64,000 bases of DNA from Butyricicoccus intestinisimiae (GCF_018918345.1 NZ_JAHLQI010000002.1:248001-312000); one strand, 5' to 3'; numbered from the stretch's first letter, positions 6,137-14,920 are shown. Program-made: numbers and translations. Notes: a model not told the origin generated them from the letters alone.

Positions 6137-9100
6137 ATGGCAAGAAAAATGAAATCCATGGACGGCAATACCGCTGCGGCTCACGTATCCTATGCGTTTA
6201 CCGAAGTTGCTGGTATTTATCCGATTACCCCGTCCAGCCCGATGGCCGACAACGTTGACCAGTGGGCAGCTGCCGGTAGAAAGAACATCTTTGGCACCAC
6301 CGTCAAGGTCGTAGAAATGGAGTCTGAGGCAGGCGCTTCCGGCACCGTACACGGCTCTCTGGCAGCAGGTGCTCTGACCACTACCTATACTGCATCTCAG
6401 GGTCTTCTGCTGATGATCCCGAACATGTATAAGATTGCAGGCGAGCTGCTGCCGTGCGTATTCCACGTATCCGCACGTACCGTTGCTTCGCACGCACTGA
6501 ATATCTTTGGCGACCATTCCGACGTTATGGCATGTCGCCAGACCGGTTTCGCTATGCTGTGCGAGACCAACCCGCAGGAAGTTATGGACCTGTCCGCTGT
6601 TGCACACTGTGCAGCAATCGAGGGCCGCGTTCCGTTCATCAACTTCTTCGACGGCTTCCGCACCTCTCACGAGATCCAGAAGATCGCTGTATGGGATTAC
6701 GACGATCTGGCTGATATGTGCGACATGAAGGCTGTTGAGGAGTTCCGTGCCCGCGCACTGAATCCGGAGCATCCGGTTATGCGTGGTTCCCACGAAAACG
6801 GCGACATCTTCTTCCAGCACCGCGAGGCTTCCAACGTTTACTACGAAGCAGTTCCGGAAATCGTTGAGAAGTACATGGGCAAGGTAAACGAGAAGCTGGG
6901 CACCGATTACAAGCTGTTCAACTACTACGGTGCACCGGACGCTGAGCGCGTTATCATCGCTATGGGCTCCATCTGCGACGTAGCAGAGGAAGTTATCGAC
7001 TACCTGACCGCACAGGGCGAGAAGGTTGGTCTGGTAAAGGTTCGCCTGTACCGTCCGTTCCGCGCTGACAAGCTGCTGGAAGCTATTCCGGAGACCGCAA
7101 AGAAGATTGCTGTTCTCGACCGCACCAAGGAGCCGGGCTCCCAGGGCGAGCCGCTGTATCAGGACGTTGTATTTGCTCTGGCAAATGCAGGCAAGTCTGT
7201 ATTCACCTGCGGCGGCCGTTACGGTCTGGGCTCCAAGGATACGCCTCCGTCTTCCGTATTCGCTGTATACGAAGAGCTGGCTAAGGACGAGCCGAAGAAG
7301 CAGTTCACCCTCGGCATCGTGGATGACGTCACCAACCTGTCTCTGGCAGAGCACGCATCCCCGAACACCGCAGCAGAAGGCACCATCGAATGTAAGTTCT
7401 GGGGTCTGGGCGGCGACGGTACCGTTGGTGCAAACAAGAACTCCATCAAGATTATCGGCGACAACACCGATAACTACGTACAGGCTTACTTCCAGTACGA
7501 CTCCAAGAAGACTGGCGGCGTAACCGTATCGCATCTGCGCTTCGGTGCTAAGCCGATCAAGTCCCCTTACTATATCAACAAGGCTGACTTCGTTGCATGC
7601 CACAACCCGTCCTACGTTGTCAAGGGCTACAAGATGGTCAACGACGTAAAGCCGGGCGGCGTATTCCTGATTAACTGCCAGTGGACGCCGGAAGAGCTGA
7701 ACGAGTACATGCCGGCTGAGGCAAAGCGTTACATCGCAAAGAACAACATTCAGCTGTACACCATCAACGCAATTGATCTGGCTATCAAGATTGGCATGGG
7801 CAAGCGCACCAACACCATTCTGCAGTCTGCATTCTTCTCTCTGGCTAAGGTTATGCCGGAAGAGACCGCAATCCAGCTGATGAAGGACGCTGCTACCCAT
7901 TCTTACCTGAAGAAGGGTCAGGACATCGTTGACATGAACCACAAGGCAATCGAGCTGGGCGCTACCGCTTACGAGAAGATCGACGTTCCGGCTGATTGGG
8001 CTGACGCAGTTGACGCAGCTCCGGCAGAAGCTCCGGAAGGCCGCGAAAAGACCGTAAAGATGGTTACCAACCTGATGGAGCCGATCGACCGCATGGACGG
8101 CGACTCCCTGCCGGTATCCGCATTTACCGATTACGTAGACGGTACCTACGAGCATGGCGCAGCTGCTTACGAGAAGCGCGGCACCGCTGTTACCGTACCG
8201 ACCTGGGACGCTGAGAAGTGTGTTCAGTGTAACCAGTGTGCATATGTCTGCCCGCACGCTACCATCCGCCCGTTCGCTCTGACCGCAGAAGAGGTTGCAG
8301 CAGCTCCGGCAGCTATCAAGACCGCTCCGATCAAGGTTGGCGCTGGCAAGGGCGTTTACTCCTTCACCATGTCTGTTTCCCCGCTCGACTGCATGGGCTG
8401 TGGTGTCTGCATCGGCGTTTGCCCGACCAAGGCTCTGACCATGGTTCCGCAGCATGAGGAAGCTGCACAGGCTGAGGTATTTGATTACACCGTAAACAAG
8501 GTTTCCCGCAAGCCGGAGATGGAAGACATCAAGACCGTCAAGGGTTCCCAGTTCAAGCAGCCGCTGCTTGAGTTCTCCGGTTCCTGTGCTGGCTGTGCTG
8601 AGACCTCCTACGCTCGTCTGATTACCCAGGTATGCGGCGATCGTATGTACATCTCCAACGCTACCGGTTGTTCCTCTATCTGGGGCGGTCCGGCAGCTAC
8701 TTCCCCGTACACCGTCAACAAGGACGGCCGTGGTCCGGCATGGGCTAACTCCCTGTTCGAGGACAACGCTGAGCACGGTCTGGGCATGTATCATGGCCAG
8801 AAGGCACTGCGTGAGAACCTGAAGGCTAAGACCGAGGCTCTGATCGCTGTACCGTACGCACAGCAGGCTCTGAAGGACGCTGCTCAGAAGTGGCTGGATA
8901 CCTACGCTGACGGCGTAGCAAACCAGGCTGCAACCGAAGCTTACATCGCTGCCCTGGAGAGCAACGTTGAGCCGAACTGCGACTGCGAGGCTTGCACGCT
9001 GGCATCCGACATCCTTGCTAAGAAGGATTACCTGTCCAAGAAGTCCGTATGGATCTTCGGCGGCGACGGTTGGGCTTACGACATTGGCTTCGGCGGTCTG

Positions 9101-9706
9101 GATCACGTTCTGGCTTCCGGCGAGGACGTCAACGTCATGGTATTCGATACCGAAGTTTACTCCAACACCGGCGGACAGGCTTCCAAGGCTACCAACATCG
9201 GCGCTGTTGCTCAGTTCGCTGCTGCTGGTAAGGCTATCCAGAAGAAGTCTCTGGCTGAGATCGCAATGTCCTACGGCTACATTTATGTTGCTCAGGTTGC
9301 TATGGGTGCTAACCCGCAGCAGACCCTGAAGGCTATTGCAGAAGCTGAAGCATATCCGGGACCGTCTCTGGTTATCGGCTACGCTCCGTGTGAGATGCAC
9401 TCCATCAAGGGCGGCATGAAGAACTGCCAGTCCGAGATGAAGAAGGCTGTTGAGTGCGGCTACTGGAACATGTTCCGCTTCAACCCGTCCCTGAAGGCTG
9501 AAGGCAAGAACCCGTTCATCATCGACTCCAAGGAGCCGAAGGAAGACGGCTATCAGGCATTCCTGATGGGCGAGGCTCGCTTCTCCGCTCTGACCCGTTC
9601 CTTCCCGGAGCGCGCGAAGGAGCTGTTTGCGAAGTCTGAGGACAAGGCTGCTCTGCGCTACAAGCACCTGCTCAACCTGCAGGAGATGTACGGCAAGGAC
9701 ATCTAA
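6137..9706 (+). CDS. nifJ: pyruvate:ferredoxin (flavodoxin) oxidoreductase, single-chain
   Basis: This enzyme oxidises pyruvate with CoA to acetyl-CoA and CO2 and reduces ferredoxin, the central step of anaerobic pyruvate metabolism. The 1189 residues match the homodimeric type with all domains in one chain: pyruvate-binding domains at the N-terminus (AGIYPITPSSPMAD; GSHENGDIFFQH), a two-cluster ferredoxin domain (CVQCNQCAYVCP near residue 695 and CMGCGVCIGVCP near 752), and the thiamine-diphosphate domain (GSCAGCAETSYARL near 815; GGDGWAYDIGFGGLDH near 975; a proximal cluster held by cysteines such as those in CDCEAC). Start chosen at ATG 6137, 7 nt after AGGAGGA. Strongly biased codon use suggests high expression. 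A terminator follows. Confidence 0.98.
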   Translation: MARKMKSMDGNTAAAHVSYAFTEVAGIYPITPSSPMADNVDQWAAAGRKNIFGTTVKVVEMESEAGASGTVHGSLAAGALTTTYTASQGLLLMIPNMYKIAGELLPCVFHVSARTVASHALNIFGDHSDVMACRQTGFAMLCETNPQEVMDLSAVAHCAAIEGRVPFINFFDGFRTSHEIQKIAVWDYDDLADMCDMKAVEEFRARALNPEHPVMRGSHENGDIFFQHREASNVYYEAVPEIVEKYMGKVNEKLGTDYKLFNYYGAPDAERVIIAMGSICDVAEEVIDYLTAQGEKVGLVKVRLYRPFRADKLLEAIPETAKKIAVLDRTKEPGSQGEPLYQDVVFALANAGKSVFTCGGRYGLGSKDTPPSSVFAVYEELAKDEPKKQFTLGIVDDVTNLSLAEHASPNTAAEGTIECKFWGLGGDGTVGANKNSIKIIGDNTDNYVQAYFQYDSKKTGGVTVSHLRFGAKPIKSPYYINKADFVACHNPSYVVKGYKMVNDVKPGGVFLINCQWTPEELNEYMPAEAKRYIAKNNIQLYTINAIDLAIKIGMGKRTNTILQSAFFSLAKVMPEETAIQLMKDAATHSYLKKGQDIVDMNHKAIELGATAYEKIDVPADWADAVDAAPAEAPEGREKTVKMVTNLMEPIDRMDGDSLPVSAFTDYVDGTYEHGAAAYEKRGTAVTVPTWDAEKCVQCNQCAYVCPHATIRPFALTAEEVAAAPAAIKTAPIKVGAGKGVYSFTMSVSPLDCMGCGVCIGVCPTKALTMVPQHEEAAQAEVFDYTVNKVSRKPEMEDIKTVKGSQFKQPLLEFSGSCAGCAETSYARLITQVCGDRMYISNATGCSSIWGGPAATSPYTVNKDGRGPAWANSLFEDNAEHGLGMYHGQKALRENLKAKTEALIAVPYAQQALKDAAQKWLDTYADGVANQAATEAYIAALESNVEPNCDCEACTLASDILAKKDYLSKKSVWIFGGDGWAYDIGFGGLDHVLASGEDVNVMVFDTEVYSNTGGQASKATNIGAVAQFAAAGKAIQKKSLAEIAMSYGYIYVAQVAMGANPQQTLKAIAEAEAYPGPSLVIGYAPCEMHSIKGGMKNCQSEMKKAVECGYWNMFRFNPSLKAEGKNPFIIDSKEPKEDGYQAFLMGEARFSALTRSFPERAKELFAKSEDKAALRYKHLLNLQEMYGKDI

Positions 9707-9750
9707 TAGGACATCCGAAACTTTTGTTATAGATTTGTATAGAAACGAGA

Positions 9751-9784
9751 ATCCCCGGCGGAACTTCCGCCGGGGATTTTATTT
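9751..9784 (+). terminator. intrinsic terminator of the PFOR gene
   Basis: ATCCCCGGCGGAA (9751-9763) pairs with TTCCGCCGGGGAT (9765-9777), followed by TTTTATTT. Confidence 0.9.
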
Positions 9785-9799
9785 ATGCCTATGATGGAA

Positions 9800-10330
9800 T
9801 CAAATATGCTGTAAGTAACGATACTTGTTTGTCGTGTCATAAAACGTAACGACAAAGACAAACGCCACCGCCAGTCCGACGATGCCAACCACCGCCGCCA
9901 GCACGCTGCCGGTCAGGGCAATGAGCAGGGCGCCCGCATTGCACACGGCGTAGCCAATCGCAAGCGGCATCAGCCTTCTTGTGCTCAGCGTGCACAGGTG
10001 CTTTTTCTCCAGCGCTTTCACGCCGCCGACAATTTTATATACCATGACGAGGAAGCAAAGCGTTGCGAGAACGTCGAGCACAGCCAAAAGCCCCTCGCGG
10101 CGCGTCATCGGCAGCAGCCGAATCAGGTAAATCACGCCGGTAAATACGGCAAGCTCCAGCGCCAGCGGAACGAGATTTTCAAAGACCCCTTCCTCCTGCC
10201 ACACTTCTTTGAGACCGGCTGCAACGAGCAGATACCCAACGAAGTCCGGAAGCAGTCCAATCATGTACCCGCCAAGCGTCACATGGACATTGAACAGAAT
10301 AAAAATCAATCCGGCGAAAATCTTTTTCAT
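9800..10330 (-). CDS. multi-pass membrane protein, unknown function
   Basis: The 176-residue protein has about five hydrophobic segments: FAGLIFILFNVHVTLGG (with an internal polar turn), DFVGYLLVAAGL, ALELAVFTGVIYLI, LLAVLDVLATLCFLVMVY, and two near the end (ALLIALTGSVLAAVV; VGLAVAFVFVV). I do not recognise the family. The first pair GYMIGLLPDFVGYLL resembles a helical hairpin common in small uncharacterised Clostridia membrane proteins. Start at ATG 10330, 5 nt after GAGGTGG. It lies downstream of fruK on the same strand, about 100 nt away, so it may be co-transcribed. Confidence 0.7.
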   Translation of the reverse strand: MKKIFAGLIFILFNVHVTLGGYMIGLLPDFVGYLLVAAGLKEVWQEEGVFENLVPLALELAVFTGVIYLIRLLPMTRREGLLAVLDVLATLCFLVMVYKIVGGVKALEKKHLCTLSTRRLMPLAIGYAVCNAGALLIALTGSVLAAVVGIVGLAVAFVFVVTFYDTTNKYRYLQHI

Positions 10331-10429
10331 ATCTGCCACCTCATTTCTGTTGTATCAACCAAGACAGCGCCGCACCAAGCATGCCTATTTCCAATCCATA
10401 CCCGATGCAGCGCTGTGTTTGTTTTGTTG

Positions 10430-11368
10430 TTACAGGGTATAGACCTTCAGTGTTTCGTATACCTCATATGCTTCCTTCATGGTCGCCATCTGCGTGCCCG
10501 GAAGCTTTGCACTCGCCGTGCCCATTGCCACAGCAAACTTTGCCGTCTCCTCATACGACATGCCCTGACTGTACGCGTGTGCGATAGCGCCCACCATCGC
10601 GTCGCCCGAGCCGACCGCACTCTGTGCCGCCGCGCCTGCATTGGCGATGATGTACAGCGGCTTGTCCGTGTGGTTGACGAAAATCGCGCCGTTGTGTCCC
10701 AGCGATGCGCAAATCGTCTGCGCTCCCTCTGCCAGCAGCGGCTTGACGTACTCATACGCCTCCTCCGGATCATGCGTGCGCGGCTTGCCGGTCAGCTTTG
10801 CCAACTCGGTGGAGTTCGGCTTGATGAAGTCCGGTTTGAATGGCAGCGTGCTGCGCATGGTATCGCCGTCACTGTCGATGAGCAGCGAACAGCCGGCCTT
10901 TTTGATGATGCGGATGATTTTCAGGTACTGCTTTTCCTTCATTCCTGGCGGGATACGGCCGCACAGAACGAACAGATTATTCGGATCGAGATAGGTCTTG
11001 AGCTTTTCGATAAAGCGCAGATAATCTTCTTCCTCTACTGCAGTGCCCGGTTCGTTGAAGTCGGTGTGCTCACCGCCCGGATGGACAATCTGTGTATTGG
11101 TACGGGTCTCGCCCGTCACGTCGGTGAAATCGTGCGTGATTCCGAGCGCAGTCAATGCGTTTTTCAGAGATCTGCCGTTATTTCCCGCCGTAAAGCCAAG
11201 CGCTACGCATTCGCCGCCGATGGCGCGGATCGCTCTGGAAACGTTGATGCCGCGGCCGCCAACTTCTACATAGCTCTTGACAACGCTGTTCACCGCGCTC
11301 AGCTCCACCGGTGCTTCCAGCACCAGGGTGCGGTCAATCGCCGGATTCAGCGTTATGGTAATAATCAT
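10430..11368 (-). CDS. fruK: 1-phosphofructokinase-type PfkB sugar kinase
   Basis: PfkB-family kinases of this subgroup phosphorylate fructose 1-phosphate (FruK) or tagatose 6-phosphate (LacC) with ATP. The 312 residues start with the subgroup signature MIITITLNPAIDRTL, then GGRGINVSRA, and carry the ATP/anion-hole and catalytic-base motif GSGDAMVGA near residue 253 (Asp as base). Small deviations are GGR for the usual GGK and GRIPPG for GSLPPG. No PTS fructose transporter or DeoR-type regulator lies beside it, so the substrate assignment rests on sequence alone. Monocistronic or followed by the membrane gene at 9800. Confidence 0.82.
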   Translation of the reverse strand: MIITITLNPAIDRTLVLEAPVELSAVNSVVKSYVEVGGRGINVSRAIRAIGGECVALGFTAGNNGRSLKNALTALGITHDFTDVTGETRTNTQIVHPGGEHTDFNEPGTAVEEEDYLRFIEKLKTYLDPNNLFVLCGRIPPGMKEKQYLKIIRIIKKAGCSLLIDSDGDTMRSTLPFKPDFIKPNSTELAKLTGKPRTHDPEEAYEYVKPLLAEGAQTICASLGHNGAIFVNHTDKPLYIIANAGAAAQSAVGSGDAMVGAIAHAYSQGMSYEETAKFAVAMGTASAKLPGTQMATMKEAYEVYETLKVYTL

Positions 11369-11432
11369 TGGATAAAACCCTCCTGCTCCTACTCAAAATC
11401 CAACTTGTCTCTTTGTTTTGAGTGCTACCATT

Positions 11433-11461
11433 ATTGTACAAAATTTATTTTCCATTGTAAA
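11433..11461 (-). promoter_or_regulatory. sigma-A promoter of the PfkB kinase gene
   Basis: On the minus strand TTTACA (11456-11461), a 17-nt spacer and TACAAT (11433-11438). Confidence 0.7.
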
Positions 11462-11500
11462 TGAAAAATCCAAAAGATTTTGCATTTCTGCCGCAAATTT

Positions 11501-11995
11501 TTAGCACAAAATTCGATGTTCTTTTTGTTGTATTTGACTTTCCTCTGTTTCCGTTCGGGGCTGAATGGCGTGAGGTTCTTCCTCTGACGCATACAGTTCC
11601 TGCCGAATTACGCCGAACAGGTCTTCTGCCATAATGATAATATTGTGAATCTGTGCTTCCGTGATTTCAAACGGCAGGTCGGTCGGATAGCGCGTTTCAA
11701 TGTAATAGTTGTTGAGTGCGGCGCTCTCGCCGAGATAGCGGACAAACCGGTCGTCCACCATCGCCGCCTGCCGGCAGAGGAAGGTGAGGTTGTGCCCGTC
11801 AAAATGTCTGCCCAGCTTGAACAGCAGGTATCCCTTGAGTGCCTTTTCAATCGCCTGCTGACAGTGAAACGCCACTGCCATTTCATCTCCGCCCCAGGTC
11901 AGCAGGATGCGGGCACTTTGCAGGTCGCTGAGCGCTTTTTCCAGCCACTTGTAATAATACTGGCTGTCTGTGTTACCCTTCCGACGTCTCGCCAT
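11501..11995 (-). CDS. HEPN domain protein (MNT-HEPN pair)
   Basis: HEPN proteins are helical and many are RNases; those next to a minimal nucleotidyltransferase form MNT-HEPN toxin-antitoxin or nucleotide-binding pairs. The 164 residues show the family pattern: YYYKWLEKALSDLQSARILL, then FHCQQAIEKALKGYLLFKLG, then HNLTFLCRQA and YIETRYPTD. An R-x4-H string, RHFDGH, occurs at residues 63-68, but whether it is the catalytic Rx4-6H motif is uncertain. The tail after residue 140 is acidic and probably disordered. The start (ATG 11995) lies inside the 3' end of the MNT gene (23-nt overlap), which indicates translational coupling. Confidence 0.78.
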   Translation of the reverse strand: MARRRKGNTDSQYYYKWLEKALSDLQSARILLTWGGDEMAVAFHCQQAIEKALKGYLLFKLGRHFDGHNLTFLCRQAAMVDDRFVRYLGESAALNNYYIETRYPTDLPFEITEAQIHNIIIMAEDLFGVIRQELYASEEEPHAIQPRTETEESQIQQKEHRILC

Positions 11996-12281
11996 AAAGC
12001 ACCGTTCCCTTCTTCTCAATCGCGGATGCATAGCTGCCGCTGTCTCTGAGCAGCTCCAGCCATTCATCGGTTTGGTACAGCAAAAACTGTACCGGAATCG
12101 GCATATTGATTTTCAAATACAGCTTGCGCAGCAGCTCTGTCTTATTGCAGTGATCCAGAATAATACACAAATCTGCTGATTTTACGTCATGGCCGTCAAC
12201 CACAAATTTTTCGCCGTACAAGATGACACGGCGCGGCCGACAGCAATCCAATACCCTTTTGAGAAGCTCTTCGCGTTTCAT
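11973..12281 (-). CDS. minimal nucleotidyltransferase-fold protein, degenerate active site
   Basis: The 102-residue protein has the size and fold signature of MNT partners of HEPN proteins, but the catalytic motif G-S-x10-D-x-D is changed: the aligned segment reads LYGEKFVVDGHDVKSADLCI, so GS becomes GE and the first Asp becomes Ser, leaving only Asp37. It therefore probably does not transfer nucleotides and may act only as a binding partner or antitoxin. Ribosome binding site AAAGGAGG is 8 nt before ATG 12281. It lies 20 nt after the thioesterase gene and overlaps the HEPN gene. Confidence 0.65.
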   Translation of the reverse strand: MKREELLKRVLDCCRPRRVILYGEKFVVDGHDVKSADLCIILDHCNKTELLRKLYLKINMPIPVQFLLYQTDEWLELLRDSGSYASAIEKKGTVLYGETSEG

Positions 12282-12301
12282 GCGCTCTTCCTCCTTTGCG
12301 T

Positions 12302-13027
12302 TTACCGTTCGGAGAACGTCACCTCAGCCTGCACTTTCTCCTGCTCTCCCTCGCAGGCGCACACGCAAAACGTTCCGTTTTTGGTATGTCCCTGTGAAAT
12401 GGTCAACTCGGTTCCGCAGCGGTTTTCCGCCAGATAATTGACCTGCAGTCCGGATACCCAGCGGTTTTCGTCCGGCTCCAAGCCGAACGCATCCGACAGA
12501 ATATCCACTGCCTTGACATTGTTGAGATGCCGATTGACATCGGTATCACTATAGCGCACCGTGCGCGCAAAGCACGGCTGCATATCCTCCGGCACAATCG
12601 CGCGCAGCTGTTCCGTAAAGCCGGTGTCCTGTGACGGAAAGCTGATGCCGACTTTCTTTGGCAGCAGCAGATGCCGCGATTCCAAATCGACAATCGCCCA
12701 AACCGTGACGGCATGACCAATCACGCCGCCCGCATCCTCAAATACAAAATCGCGATACCACGATGCACCGCGCAGCTTGCGCGGCAGCGTTGTCAGCCGA
12801 ACGGTCTCATACGGCTGCAGCGGCCGCTCCAGCTGATATTTTAGCCGTGACAGCACCCAAAATCCGTGGTGCCGCTTGAGCGCCTCGCCGCCGATTCCCA
12901 TGATTTCCGCGTGACGTGTGGCGATATCCTGCATAAAATCAACGATGGCGGACGGTCGCGCCAGTCCGCGGCAATCGGTCTGTCCAATATCAACGACATA
13001 TTCTCTGGATAGCTGACACTCCGGCAT
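12302..13027 (-). CDS. acyl-ACP thioesterase
   Basis: The protein releases fatty acids from acyl carrier protein. Its 241 residues form two hot-dog domains of the FatA/FatB-like bacterial acyl-ACP thioesterase family: the first contains TDCRGLARPSAIVDFMQDIA and GFWVLSRLKYQLERP, the second the catalytic segment DTDVNRHLNNVKAVDIL near residues 165-180, where Asn and His are the active-site pair. AGGAGG lies 9 nt before the ATG. It heads a three-gene operon with the MNT and HEPN genes. An approximate promoter (TATAAT at 13072-13077, poor -35) lies upstream, next to the palindrome at 13100-13113. Confidence 0.88.
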   Translation of the reverse strand: MPECQLSREYVVDIGQTDCRGLARPSAIVDFMQDIATRHAEIMGIGGEALKRHHGFWVLSRLKYQLERPLQPYETVRLTTLPRKLRGASWYRDFVFEDAGGVIGHAVTVWAIVDLESRHLLLPKKVGISFPSQDTGFTEQLRAIVPEDMQPCFARTVRYSDTDVNRHLNNVKAVDILSDAFGLEPDENRWVSGLQVNYLAENRCGTELTISQGHTKNGTFCVCACEGEQEKVQAEVTFSER

Positions 13028-13099
13028 ATACTGTTTCCTCCTATGGATTTGCCCTATGATTTCTCATCTCTATTATACCGCAGACCGGCGCAAAAAGAA

Positions 13100-13113
13100 A
13101 GCAATGCATTGCT
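13100..13113. promoter_or_regulatory. 14-bp palindrome between divergent genes (operator candidate)
   Basis: AGCAATGCATTGCT is a perfect palindrome. It overlaps the -35 box of the GHL10 gene promoter on one side and the -35 region of the thioesterase promoter on the other, so a protein bound here could control both. Confidence 0.45.
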
Positions 13114-13137
13114 CCAATGCGTAGAATATGCTACACT
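13109..13137 (+). promoter_or_regulatory. promoter of the GHL10 hydrolase gene
   Basis: TTGCTC (13109-13114), a 17-nt spacer and TACACT (13132-13137), about 43 nt before the ATG. Confidence 0.6.
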
Positions 13138-13185
13138 AAATTTTACATTCCGAACATAGAATGCAATAGAAACGGAGGACTGTTT

Positions 13186-14484
13186 ATGAAAAAGCTGTGT
13201 ATGCTGACCGTGCTCTTTCTCGCGCTCACCTGCGCGATTGTGTGCTGCTCCGCAGGCGTCACCCCGCTGACCTTTTTCTCTGCCCTGCGCAGCTCTGCGC
13301 TCGCCGCTACGGCGCCGCAGGATGCCGCACGCGCTTCGGATTCCCCGTCATCTGCCGCCCCGTCCATGCAGACGCAGACACGCGGCGTCTGGGTGGCAAC
13401 GGCATATTCCATTGATTATCCCGCGCAGCCGACCACTGATGCAGACACGCTGCGCGCCGAATGCCGCACCGCACTCGACCGCATCGCGGCGAGCGGCGCC
13501 AACACCGTGTATTTTCAGGTGCGCCCGTCCTGCGATGCGCTGTACCGCTCCCAGCTTTTTCCGTGGAGCCGGTATTTGACCGGCACGTGCGGCACGGCGC
13601 CGTCCGATTCGTTCGACCCGCTCGCGTATTGGGTAGAACAGGCACATGCCCGCAATCTGCGGCTGGAGGCGTGGGTCAATCCGTACCGCATCTGTGCCGG
13701 TGCCAACGCGCAGAGCGATTTTGATGCCCTGCCGGATTCCTCTCCCGCCAAGCAGCATCCGGACTGGGTGGTCTCATGTGACGGCGGCTATTATTTCAAC
13801 CCCGGCATCGCAGAGGTTCGCCAACTCATCTGTAACGGCGTGTCGGAAATTGTCAGCAAATACGCCGTGGACGGCATCCAATTCGATGATTATTTTTATC
13901 CGTCCACACAGTTTGACGATGCCGCGACCTATCAGGCGTCCGGCAGCAGTTTGCCGCTCGCGGACTGGCGGCGCGACAATGTCAATCAGCTTGTGCAGGC
14001 GGTAAACACCGCGGTGCACCAAAACGCCATGCAGGCGGGCTGCCGCTTTGGCATCAGCCCGTCGGGCATTTGGCGCAATCGGGGCGCCAATGCGTTCACC
14101 GGCAGTGCCACACACGGCTTTGAGCACTATTCCTCGTCGTATGCGGATTCTGTGACGTGGATTAAAAACGGCTGGATTGATTACATCTGCCCGCAAATTT
14201 ACTGGCAGATCGGCGATACGGCGGCGGATTTCCAGACGCTCGCCAACTGGTGGAGCCATCAGGTCCGCGGCACGGATGTCCAACTGGTGCTCGGTCTCGC
14301 CGCCTATAAAATCGGCGACAGCCAGTACGGTGACGTCTGGGCAAATGACGGCTGCGGCGAAATCGGCCGCCAGCTGGATCTCGCCGCCGGTATCCAAGAC
14401 ATCGACGGCTGCGCCCTGTTCAGCTATCAAAATCTGCGCGGCAATGACACGCTGTTCCAAACGGTACAGGAGCGATGGAAATAA
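13186..14484 (+). CDS. exported GHL10-family (YngK-like) glycoside hydrolase-like protein
   Basis: The 432-residue protein has an N-terminal signal peptide (MKKLCMLTVLFLALTCAIVC) and a linker rich in Ala/Ser/Pro, followed by a GHL10 (former DUF187) TIM barrel: RGVWVATAYSIDYP, ANTVYFQVRPSCDALYRS, LRLEAWVNPYRI, YAVDGIQFDDYFYP with the likely acidic catalytic pair, and DYICPQIYWQ. Proteins of this family act on cell-wall or surface glycans, though few have been assayed. The cysteines in the signal region (TCAIVCCSAG) could allow lipid attachment, but no clear lipobox is seen. GGAGG lies 8 nt before ATG 13186. Divergent from the thioesterase operon and closed by the terminator at 14488-14521. Confidence 0.87.
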   Translation: MKKLCMLTVLFLALTCAIVCCSAGVTPLTFFSALRSSALAATAPQDAARASDSPSSAAPSMQTQTRGVWVATAYSIDYPAQPTTDADTLRAECRTALDRIAASGANTVYFQVRPSCDALYRSQLFPWSRYLTGTCGTAPSDSFDPLAYWVEQAHARNLRLEAWVNPYRICAGANAQSDFDALPDSSPAKQHPDWVVSCDGGYYFNPGIAEVRQLICNGVSEIVSKYAVDGIQFDDYFYPSTQFDDAATYQASGSSLPLADWRRDNVNQLVQAVNTAVHQNAMQAGCRFGISPSGIWRNRGANAFTGSATHGFEHYSSSYADSVTWIKNGWIDYICPQIYWQIGDTAADFQTLANWWSHQVRGTDVQLVLGLAAYKIGDSQYGDVWANDGCGEIGRQLDLAAGIQDIDGCALFSYQNLRGNDTLFQTVQERWK

Positions 14485-14487
14485 AGC

Positions 14488-14521
14488 AAAACCGCTCTGT
14501 CTCGATGGACAGAGCGGTTTT
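14488..14521. terminator. bidirectional terminator
   Basis: AAAACCGCTCTGTC (14488-14501), TCGATG, GACAGAGCGGTTTT (14508-14521). It ends the GHL10 gene on the plus strand and the NifX-like gene on the minus strand. Confidence 0.88.
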
Positions 14522-14524
14522 CGT

Positions 14525-14920
14525 TTACTTGCCGTATTCTTGGCACGCATCCCGATGCGCGCATGAGGCGCAGCCGCCTTCCTCCGGTGTCGGACAGGCA
14601 TCCTGCTGTTGTTTTTCCTGCTTTTCGCTTTCCAGCATGCGCACGAACAGCGCACCGACCTGCATATCCGCCTCGCCGTATGCGCCCGGAAACGGCGCAA
14701 TGCCCGCCTGTATCAGTGCCATCTGCTGCATCATGTCCAGCTTGCCGCACACGAGCAGCCCCGCGCCGTGCTGCTTGAGACACTGCGCAGGATCTCCCGC
14801 CACATCCACGATTTCCATCTGGCTGATGTGGTCATCCTCTATCGTATACAGCTTAAACTGCTTGGTCTGTGCAAAATCCTGACAGACCGTGCCGTTGTCA
14901 TATGCCGCCGCAATCTTCAT
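14525..14920 (-). CDS. NifX/NafY-like (dinitrogenase iron-molybdenum cofactor family) protein with Cys-rich tail
   Basis: The first 100 or so of 131 residues match the NifB/NifX/NafY cofactor-binding fold: MKIAAAYDNGTVCQDFAQTK, then LYTIEDDHI, LLVCGKLDMMQQMALIQAGI and PGAYGEADMQ. Family members carry metal clusters, but stand-alone copies occur widely in anaerobes without nitrogenase. After a Gln/Glu-rich linker the C-terminus has CPTPEEGGCASCAHRDAC, four cysteines that could bind iron-sulfur or zinc. AAGGAG lies 9 nt before the ATG. No nitrogenase genes lie nearby, so a nitrogenase role is not implied. Confidence 0.8.
   Translation of the reverse strand: MKIAAAYDNGTVCQDFAQTKQFKLYTIEDDHISQMEIVDVAGDPAQCLKQHGAGLLVCGKLDMMQQMALIQAGIAPFPGAYGEADMQVGALFVRMLESEKQEKQQQDACPTPEEGGCASCAHRDACQEYGK

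Noticed and set aside
6110-9667. 1185-codon open frame antisense to PFOR
   Set aside because: It is the complement of a strongly codon-biased real gene; the plus-strand protein has clear domains and the antisense translation has none.
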